Shown here: positions 7,177-13,312 of the stretch, piece after piece
Layout: each line of letters begins with the position of its first letter
How positions within the stretch are numbered: the stretch's first letter is position 1
Source: Halobacteriovorax sp.
GTDB taxonomy: Bacteria; Bdellovibrionota; Bacteriovoracia; Bacteriovoracales; Bacteriovoracaceae
Direction of reading: 5' to 3'
DNA: 13,312 nucleotides
Assembly: GCA_002686115.1 (NCBI GenBank)
Contig: NZAF01000015.1
Span: 1 to 13,312, forward strand
Made by a program: the position numbers and the translations under genes
The notes under the pieces: model-generated
Told to the model about the DNA's origin: nothing
Database searches by the model: none
Seen by the model: the letters and a program-made list of their open reading frames with translations, nothing else

Positions 7177-7713
7177 TTAGAGAGGCTCTTTTCTTAGCCC
7201 TAGGACATATAGAAGATAATTTAGAATAAGGTGTACAACGGTCCCAGTAATCACAAATAAAGAAAGATGCACCCAAGTTACGTCCAATAAAAAGTAGTAA
7301 ATGATAATAAGACCAAAGCCAGAATCTGCTTGATCAATAATAGCATGTTTTAGCACATCTTCTTTTGCCATTTTCCCAGGTGCAATACCTTTTCTTCTTT
7401 TATAGTATGAATTTGGGAGTTCAAAGAGACAGTAAAAGAGACCCAACAAAACACCTAAGAGAATTATATTCGTATGCTCAAATCCAATATCAACTTTAAA
7501 AAACCTTTCACTAATACTAGCAAGATACACACCTGGAATAGTCAGTAAAGGCATCACTACAAAACCTCGATATGTTTTATTCTTTCCAAACATATCTGTA
7601 TGAATGGGTTTCTTTAAAAATTTTAAAATATCTGCAGTTACAACGCCCATATGCAAGACGCCAGAAAAAATAAGCGGTATAAGTAAAATTAAAACTTCTA
7701 AAAAAGTTTTCAC
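7177..7713 (-). CDS. CarS-type CDP-archaeol synthase homologue (CTP:lipid-phosphate cytidylyltransferase)
   Basis: A small membrane protein of the CarS family, which in Archaea activates an unsaturated archaetidic acid with CTP. The hallmarks are present: FGKNKTYRG (42-50), LPNSYYKRRKGIAPG (99-113) and the acidic IDQAD (126-130), with about five membrane segments in 178 residues, a usual length. By analogy it would make a CDP-activated lipid from a phosphatidate-like substrate; phosphorylation of an isoprenoid alcohol is a possible alternative, because related families do this. The start is GTG at 7713-7711, overlapping the upstream gene's TGA by 4 bases (GTGA), with a strong AGGAG 7 bases before. 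This implies translational coupling as the last gene of a three-gene leftward operon. It ends 3 bp from the convergent UbiA gene. Confidence 0.85.
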   Translation of the reverse strand: MKTFLEVLILLIPLIFSGVLHMGVVTADILKFLKKPIHTDMFGKNKTYRGFVVMPLLTIPGVYLASISERFFKVDIGFEHTNIILLGVLLGLFYCLFELPNSYYKRRKGIAPGKMAKEDVLKHAIIDQADSGFGLIIIYYFLLDVTWVHLSLFVITGTVVHLILNYLLYVLGLRKEPL

Positions 7714-10088
7714 TTACCTACTCCTCTAACTATAATAGTTCCTTCATCTCCATTTATCTCAATCTTTTGACCAGTCTTGATTCGATCAGTAACAGAAGAA
7801 ATATTTAACACCGCTGGTATTCCATACTCCCTCGATATAACTGCAGCATGAGAAAGCACTCCTCCGACCTCAGTAACAACACCTTTTACTCTTCCAAGAG
7901 TTGGTGTCCATCCAGGATCAGTGAACTTCGTAATTAGAATTGAATTTTCAGAAATATCCCCAATCTCATCAATAGTCTTTGCAACAAGAGCCTCACCTTC
8001 AAATAGACCTGGAGAACAAGGAATTCCTCTTAAAATAAGGTCACCATCTATGACCTCAACAGTGTTCTCTGACTGCCTCATTCCAAAGCCAAAGTCATTT
8101 GGAGCATCAAAAAGTCGAAATCCTTGATATGTCTCTTTTCGGTACTCTTTAATTTTAGCAAGTTTGTCTTCATTTTGACTCTTATCTATTAGTCCTAATA
8201 TTTCATCAATATAGTAGTAAAATATATCTTGTCTTTGATGCACACGATGCTCATTTACCCATCTCTTATCAAGTTCCAAAATATATTGTCTGACTATGTA
8301 ATATGAGCAAGTAGAAAGTTCACGCATTTGTTCTCTGAGTTTTAAATAAGACCTTACAAACTCTACGTCATTTACAAACTTAGCTTTTTTCTTGGTTGAG
8401 AACATCGTTTTATTTAACTCTTCTAAAACTTTGTCTTTTTCAGCTATATATAGCTTATTACTTGGTGCTGGTACGTGGACATAATTCTTCGCAAGTTCTA
8501 AAACTCTCTCTGGAACCTCTGCCCAGCGAGGAACAAGAAGGTCAAGTTCCCTATCTCCGTGATGATAGTGCCTTGAGAGAAAGTCATACAATGCTTTATT
8601 TATCTTTTCTTCGTCATTAATCTCTAAAGCATCATGCAAAAGCTTTAAGTCTTTTTGTATTTCTAAATGAGAAATTCCATCAATTCCAGTAAAGAGATTT
8701 ATCGCGTTGATCTTTATATCTAATTTCTTTTCTAGTTTTTCTAATGATTCTTTAAAGACTGATTGTAAATTGGAGTTATTATAGATAGTTCGGTAATAAG
8801 CAGTTTCGGTCGGGATAAAGAACTCTCTTATCATATTAGAGAATTTCTTTTCAATATCACTAGTACTTAAATCTTTTAAATTTGAAAGTTCTGATAAGTA
8901 ATTGAGCTCAAATTCTTTAAAGTTATTGATATACTTATGAGACTCTTGGAAACAATTCTTAAATTCTTTTTCTAGGTTTAAAAGAACTGGTATTCCCTTA
9001 ATAAGACTCATAAGATTAGTACCTGTCTTCTCAGGTCCTTTTTTTCCATAATCTTTCATAATACCTAGGTCTTCATCAAAACTCTTCTCATCATATCCAG
9101 GTATTACTCTAAGCATCTTTTTTACGTTACCAGAGCTCCAATAACCTCTTCCGTAAAAATGATAAAGACACTGCTTAGGTATCGAATCATTCCACAGACG
9201 AATTATCTTAAAATACTCAGGCATGCTGATGTTCATACATTTTTGATAGAGTGAAAACATTAGAGGCGTACAAACAGATGATGATATACCACCATCTTTT
9301 AGGTCTGCATTTGTTAACTCTCCAAAGTCCTTTCTCCATGTTATCTTAGTAATTGGTCTTGTTTGTAAGAGCCATAATTTCTCATTCTGATCAATCGCCC
9401 ATTCAATATCTTGAGGTCTTCCATAGAAAGCTTGAATCTTTCTAGATAATATAGATATCTCTTTTAAGTTCTGATGACTAAGTATTGCCTGGTCATCATT
9501 ATTCTCACTTAAATGGCATTCTAAATTAAAATGATTAAAAATATATCTATTGGGTGTCACCTCGCCTGACACAAGCTTCTCTCCTACACCTTCACAACTT
9601 TCAACATAGAGATGATCTTCTATTCCTGACAGAGGGTCGACACTAAAAGCTACACCAGCGACTCTTGGAAGAATCATCTTTTGAACAAGAACACTGAATG
9701 ACTCATAGAGCTCTTCTTTAGACTTCTTGAGTCCAGCCTTTTTCAGATACTCTTCAACCCTCTCTCCTTGAGTTGACTCGAAGCACTTCTTAATTGCATT
9801 AATAAGATCTTCTTTATTTTCAATATCTAGGTATGTCTCATAAAGACCTGCAAAAGATAAATCCCCTAAGTCTTCTAATTGTCCACTACTTCTTACGGCC
9901 AATGGATAGCCACCAATGTCATCAATAAATTGATCTAGGTTTTTTTCAAAGATGTCGCGATCACTCCATTTAAGAACAAAACCATTTGGAACAGAGTAAT
10001 TTTCTAATAGTAATTCATTTAAGTTGCCGGCTTTTTTCCCAAGGCCCAAGCGCTCTTTTATTGATAATTTTTCAGATAGTAATTTCAT
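7710..10088 (-). CDS. PEP-synthase-like phosphotransferase lacking the PEP/pyruvate barrel
   Basis: Residues 1-250 are the ATP-grasp domain of PEP synthase / pyruvate phosphate dikinase: AVRSSGQLEDL (64-74), SFAG (78-81), VAGVAFSVDPLSG (143-155), EGVGEKLVSGEVTPN (166-180), DIEW (227-230) and LQTRPIT (241-247). Residues about 255-690 are a mostly helical central domain with an FYGRGYW element (311-317). Residues about 695-792 are the mobile phosphohistidine domain, with the catalytic histidine H747 in GGVLSHAAV. The protein stops there, so the C-terminal TIM barrel that binds PEP/pyruvate is absent. This order (ATP-grasp, central acceptor domain, phosphohistidine) is that of rifampicin phosphotransferase, so it probably moves a phosphate from ATP through histidine onto a substrate held by the central domain. 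Antibiotic resistance is not implied; lipid neighbours suggest a lipid or head-group acceptor. The start overlaps the decarboxylase stop by one base (TAATG). Confidence 0.85.
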   Translation of the reverse strand: MKLLSEKLSIKERLGLGKKAGNLNELLLENYSVPNGFVLKWSDRDIFEKNLDQFIDDIGGYPLAVRSSGQLEDLGDLSFAGLYETYLDIENKEDLINAIKKCFESTQGERVEEYLKKAGLKKSKEELYESFSVLVQKMILPRVAGVAFSVDPLSGIEDHLYVESCEGVGEKLVSGEVTPNRYIFNHFNLECHLSENNDDQAILSHQNLKEISILSRKIQAFYGRPQDIEWAIDQNEKLWLLQTRPITKITWRKDFGELTNADLKDGGISSSVCTPLMFSLYQKCMNISMPEYFKIIRLWNDSIPKQCLYHFYGRGYWSSGNVKKMLRVIPGYDEKSFDEDLGIMKDYGKKGPEKTGTNLMSLIKGIPVLLNLEKEFKNCFQESHKYINNFKEFELNYLSELSNLKDLSTSDIEKKFSNMIREFFIPTETAYYRTIYNNSNLQSVFKESLEKLEKKLDIKINAINLFTGIDGISHLEIQKDLKLLHDALEINDEEKINKALYDFLSRHYHHGDRELDLLVPRWAEVPERVLELAKNYVHVPAPSNKLYIAEKDKVLEELNKTMFSTKKKAKFVNDVEFVRSYLKLREQMRELSTCSYYIVRQYILELDKRWVNEHRVHQRQDIFYYYIDEILGLIDKSQNEDKLAKIKEYRKETYQGFRLFDAPNDFGFGMRQSENTVEVIDGDLILRGIPCSPGLFEGEALVAKTIDEIGDISENSILITKFTDPGWTPTLGRVKGVVTEVGGVLSHAAVISREYGIPAVLNISSVTDRIKTGQKIEINGDEGTIIVRGVGK

Positions 10089-10981
10089 TATGTTGTTCTT
10101 ACTCCTAAACTACGTCCAAGTTTGACGAATGTCTCAATCCCTTCTTTAGTCTTCTGCAAAATATCTTCATTAAAATCGATAATTTTATTCTCAGTTATGA
10201 TGACAACAGTTGATCCCCCAAAGAGAAAATAACCTTTCTCCTCTCCTTTTTTAAAGGTATCATAAGAATAGGTTTGTTTAATGGTTCCAACTGAAAGCGC
10301 TCCCACCTCAACATATGCAATCTTACCAAAGTTTGATGTGTCTAATATTGTAATCTCTCGTTTATTCGTCATAAGAACATCAGGTTTTGCACTTAATGCA
10401 TAAGGCGTGACAGAGTTTAAAAGCCCATCTAACTTGTAATTTTTTAAAACCTTTCCATCATCTGGAAAATGAAATCGATGATAATCGACTGGCGCAAGTC
10501 TCGAAATAATGACTTGTCCATTCTTAAATATATTTTGATCTTCTTTATCTAAGAATAACCTTGGATCAATCCATGAGTTTTTAACAAGTGTTTCTTTTGG
10601 GGAATTGTATACAAGATAACGTCCCTCACAAAAAGCGGGAAAGGCATTTGAATCCTTTTCAAATGACCTCATATTATCTTTAAATTTTCTTATGAAGAAA
10701 TCATTGAAGTTTTTAAAATGTGAGACATCTTCAAACTCCTCAATATTTATATCGTAATCCTCTATAAAAGGCATAATATCCTTTTTTGTAAAACCAAGAT
10801 TCTTCATACCACCATAAATTGAGCTAAATGGTAGTTTTGTAAAGAGAAATGAAAGCATCGAACCAGAGCGTGTACGGTAAAGCCATTTTAAAAACCACTC
10901 ACCAAAAACCTTCTCATAGAAGAATTCTTTGCGCTCTAAATCATAAATCTTGACATTTTCGTTCAAAATAGGCCTTTTCAT
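10088..10981 (-). CDS. psd: Phosphatidylserine decarboxylase proenzyme (type II-like)
   Basis: A pyruvoyl enzyme that converts phosphatidylserine, or a related seryl lipid, to the ethanolamine form at the membrane. The self-cleavage site is FGGST (254-258); cleavage before S257 would give a large beta chain and a short alpha chain of about 41 residues carrying the pyruvoyl group. The conserved histidine motif DYHRFHFP (166-173) is present. By eye, the aspartate of the usual PxDG motif is replaced by E119 in PAFCEGRY, altering the D-H-S self-processing triad. The 297-residue length fits the family. It is the first gene of a leftward operon, followed with a 1-base overlap by the phosphotransferase. 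No phosphatidylserine synthase gene is beside it. The ribosome-binding site is weak. Confidence 0.92.
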   Translation of the reverse strand: MKRPILNENVKIYDLERKEFFYEKVFGEWFLKWLYRTRSGSMLSFLFTKLPFSSIYGGMKNLGFTKKDIMPFIEDYDINIEEFEDVSHFKNFNDFFIRKFKDNMRSFEKDSNAFPAFCEGRYLVYNSPKETLVKNSWIDPRLFLDKEDQNIFKNGQVIISRLAPVDYHRFHFPDDGKVLKNYKLDGLLNSVTPYALSAKPDVLMTNKREITILDTSNFGKIAYVEVGALSVGTIKQTYSYDTFKKGEEKGYFLFGGSTVVIITENKIIDFNEDILQKTKEGIETFVKLGRSLGVRTT

Positions 10982-11039
10982 TGTAGATCGTATCTCTATA
11001 GATTAAGATAAATTTGATAATTTATATACAGGGAAGCTC
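10982..11039. promoter_or_regulatory. Divergent spacer carrying decarboxylase and exporter promoters
   Basis: A 58-bp AT-rich spacer separates the leftward decarboxylase from the rightward exporter and must hold both start signals. On the minus strand TACGAT (10992-10987) lies 5 bases before the decarboxylase ATG and is a possible -10. On the plus strand AT-rich TTTATATA (11021-11028) precedes AGGGA (11030-11034), the exporter's ribosome-binding site. No clear -35 was seen on either strand. Confidence 0.3.
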
Positions 11040-13312
11040 GTGGAAAAAGTAAACAAGATCGCTCAACAATTAAGCACGAATATCGTAGAAAGTCCTAAAA
11101 AGTGGCTTATTCTATCCACTCTCGTTCTTATTATCACGACACTTGGTGTGACATTAATAAAAGCGAATTTCTCTGTGAAGTTATGGCTTCACCCACAAGA
11201 CCAGAGAATGCTCGATCTTGAAGAACATGAAAAGAGATTTGGTAGTTCAGAAACAATGGATGTCATCATTTATGTCGACGATACAATCTTTAAAAAAGAT
11301 ATTATAGAGTTAGCTCAGAAAGTAACTGAGGACATGTGGAATATTGTCGATGTTGTTAGAGTAGAATCTCTCATCAACTACAATGCTATTGAGACAGAAG
11401 AAGATGATATTATGATCTCACCTTTCTTAGATGAGGAAGTCGATCTTTCTAGCGACAATCTTGTTCTAAAAAAAGAAAAGGCCTTATCTGATATACAAAT
11501 TCTTAATAATTTCACTTCTTCCTCTACTAGAATCGCCTACATTCGCTCATTCTTAAAGACTTACAAAGAAAACCCGCCCTATGCGCAAATTGTTGATGAA
11601 GTAAATGAAATGATTGCAAAGTATAAAAGACCTGGTGTGAAGTTTCATCTAAGTGGAATAGCTAAAATCAATGACTCATTACGAGATGCTGGAAATAGAG
11701 ATATGGCACTTGTCTTTCCGCTTGTTTTTATTTTTCTTGTCGTTATTCTCGCTTGGTTTTTTAAGTCATTCTTAAGTGTTGTTTTACCTTTTTCTCTTGT
11801 CTTTTTAAGTATCGCTTCAACATTTGGCTTTGAGGGATACGCAGGTCTTACTTTTAATAATATCATTTCTGCAGTTCCCGCTGTGCTAATAGCAATAGGA
11901 CTTGCTGATGCCATCCATATCCTTATTTCATATCGTCATAATATCATAAAACTAGGACAAGTTAATTCTGAAGCAGCGAAGAACTCACTGACAAAGAACT
12001 TTATCCCAACAGTCTTAACAACGATTACAACGACCATTGGTTTTCTCTCGTTAGCAGTCACCGAAATTCAACCAATTAAAGACATGGGACTAATGAGTGC
12101 AGCAGGAACTTGTTTTGCTTGGTTTTATACATACTTCTTCATTGGTCCACTTTTAAGAAAAGTAAGCTTTAAAGGAACTAATGAGGCTGATAAAGTATCT
12201 GAGTTAAAGAGCTTTTTTAATTTTAGTCTTAAGTATCGATATTTAATTTCTTTTATCTTTCCTATTATAGCACTTATATCTGTCTATCTTGGAACTAAGA
12301 ATGTTATTAACTCAGATCCCATTGAATACTTTGATGATTCAACAGAGATTAAAAAAACATTTATGATGATTGATAAAGAGTTTGGGGGTTCTAGGGCCGT
12401 CGAGTTTGTTTTAGATAGTGGAAAAGCTGAAGGCATTAAAGATCCAGACTTTATGAAAAGAAGTGAAGTTTTTTTAAAATGGGTCAAAGAAAAAGATTAT
12501 GTCGTAAGGGCTACATCGGTAGTTGATATCATTCAAAAAATGAATAAAACCTTGCACCGAAATGATGAGAGCTTCAACAGAATTCCCGATACGAAAAGGG
12601 CCATCGCAGACCAGCTTTTCTTATATACTCTTGGCCTTCCAGAGGGAATGGATTTAAAGAATCAGGTCTCATTAGATAATCGATATTTCAGAATTATAGT
12701 TCTTTGGAGCCTTAAAGATACAACAACGGCCGTAAAAAAGTCTGAGGAATTCATCGCCAAAGCTAAATCAATGAACCTAACTTTATACGAAGGTGGTCAA
12801 TCCCCAATTTATAATAAGATTAATAAACTTGTTGTTGATACTTTTTTTAAATCAATGAGTCTCTCTCTTCCAATGATATTTTTAATCTTACTTTTTGTCT
12901 TTAAAGACTTCTGGCTATCTCTACTCTCTCTTATTCCCAATGTATTTCCATTATCAGTAGCAGCAGGGATCATGTATTTAAGTGGTGATACTGTAGAGCT
13001 AGGTAACGTTATTGTTTTTAGTGTGTGCTTAGGAATCGCAGTTGATGACACTATTCACTTTGTAGCGAATTATAAGTTAAAGAGAAATGATCAAATCCCA
13101 ACGGCAGAAGCTCTTAGGCTTACTCTCTCCCAAACAGGTAAGGCCCTTATTTTAACGACTGTTTTACTTGGTATTGGTTTTGGAATGTTTATTCTTGGAG
13201 ATTTTGTACCAAATCAAAAATTTGGCATCTATTGTTCAATTATCTTAGTAATAGCTCTCTTATCTGACCTTATTATTCTACCTGCTATCTTACTAATTAT
13301 TGATAAAGATAA
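11040..13312 (+). CDS. RND/MMPL-superfamily exporter (3' end outside the window)
   Basis: An uninterrupted reading frame of 757 codons runs from GTG at 11040 to the window edge; AGGGA, 5 bases upstream, supports this start. The layout is the classic RND duplication: membrane segment 1 at about 22-40, a periplasmic domain to about 218, a membrane block from about 222, a second lone segment near 401-418, another periplasmic domain, and a second membrane block from about 603. Each block carries the intramembrane acidic motif: GLADAIH (D290) and AVDDTIH (D669/D670), used for proton coupling. The last visible residues, LSDLIILPAILLIIDKD, are typical of the final helix, so little is missing. Proteins of this type (MmpL, HpnN-like) often move lipids across the inner membrane. 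The position beside a lipid cluster suggests the same, though the gene is divergently transcribed. Confidence 0.87.
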   Translation, partial: MEKVNKIAQQLSTNIVESPKKWLILSTLVLIITTLGVTLIKANFSVKLWLHPQDQRMLDLEEHEKRFGSSETMDVIIYVDDTIFKKDIIELAQKVTEDMWNIVDVVRVESLINYNAIETEEDDIMISPFLDEEVDLSSDNLVLKKEKALSDIQILNNFTSSSTRIAYIRSFLKTYKENPPYAQIVDEVNEMIAKYKRPGVKFHLSGIAKINDSLRDAGNRDMALVFPLVFIFLVVILAWFFKSFLSVVLPFSLVFLSIASTFGFEGYAGLTFNNIISAVPAVLIAIGLADAIHILISYRHNIIKLGQVNSEAAKNSLTKNFIPTVLTTITTTIGFLSLAVTEIQPIKDMGLMSAAGTCFAWFYTYFFIGPLLRKVSFKGTNEADKVSELKSFFNFSLKYRYLISFIFPIIALISVYLGTKNVINSDPIEYFDDSTEIKKTFMMIDKEFGGSRAVEFVLDSGKAEGIKDPDFMKRSEVFLKWVKEKDYVVRATSVVDIIQKMNKTLHRNDESFNRIPDTKRAIADQLFLYTLGLPEGMDLKNQVSLDNRYFRIIVLWSLKDTTTAVKKSEEFIAKAKSMNLTLYEGGQSPIYNKINKLVVDTFFKSMSLSLPMIFLILLFVFKDFWLSLLSLIPNVFPLSVAAGIMYLSGDTVELGNVIVFSVCLGIAVDDTIHFVANYKLKRNDQIPTAEALRLTLSQTGKALILTTVLLGIGFGMFILGDFVPNQKFGIYCSIILVIALLSDLIILPAILLIIDKD

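Noticed and set aside
7174..7200. Bidirectional terminator between the UbiA and CarS genes
   Set aside because: Only a 4-bp AGAG/CTCT stem with a 3-base loop and a short T-run is visible, too weak to call.
7921..8127. Rightward open frame of 68 codons opposite the phosphotransferase gene
   Set aside because: It lies entirely antisense to a well-supported coding region, has no recognisable protein features and no ribosome-binding site of note.
7710..10088. True PEP synthase (ppsA) or pyruvate phosphate dikinase
   Set aside because: The protein ends right after the phosphohistidine domain; the C-terminal PEP/pyruvate-binding barrel and its catalytic cysteine region are missing.
11645..11914. 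Leftward open frame of 89 codons
   Set aside because: It is antisense to the first membrane block of the RND exporter, whose motifs are intact in the forward frame.

Overview
The window is low-GC bacterial DNA with tightly packed genes on both strands. The lysine/asparagine-rich proteins, a secreted orphan protein, a response regulator with a degenerate output domain and the AT-rich spacers would fit a Bacteriovorax/Halobacteriovorax-type bacterium (Bdellovibrionota). That placement is inference from style and gene content; no marker gene is present.

Left edge (1-217): the first 11 codons of a leftward gene (possibly an IS30-type transposase) with its ribosome-binding site and a promoter-like pair, then two nested palindromic structures. 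The larger one, about 107 bp, overlaps the stop codon of the next gene. Region 213-3437: a leftward response regulator (receiver plus HD-like domain), a rightward adenine/adenosine deaminase, and a leftward exported protein of unknown function that converges on the deaminase with a 5-bp gap.

Region 3561-10981 is the most interesting part. Two convergent two- and three-gene units meet with a 3-bp gap. The rightward unit encodes a 903-residue fusion of a class III aminotransferase with a cyanobacterial-type acyl-ACP reductase, then a UbiA-family membrane prenyltransferase. The leftward unit, in transcription order, encodes a phosphatidylserine decarboxylase, a PEP-synthase-like phosphotransferase lacking the PEP/pyruvate barrel, and a CarS-type CDP-archaeol synthase homologue. 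All links within each unit are short gaps or overlaps of 1-4 bp.

Taken together these genes look like a pathway for an unusual membrane lipid. The fusion would turn an acyl thioester into an aldehyde and then a long-chain amine. UbiA, CarS and the decarboxylase are the same families that act in sequence in archaeal-type phospholipid synthesis (ether-bond formation, CTP activation, head-group decarboxylation). The phosphotransferase could supply a phosphorylated intermediate. From 11040 to the window edge runs a rightward RND/MMPL-type exporter, divergent from the decarboxylase and a plausible lipid exporter. The pathway is a hypothesis; the individual family assignments are much firmer. No tRNA, rRNA or CRISPR array was seen, and no gene-free stretch exceeds 300 bases.
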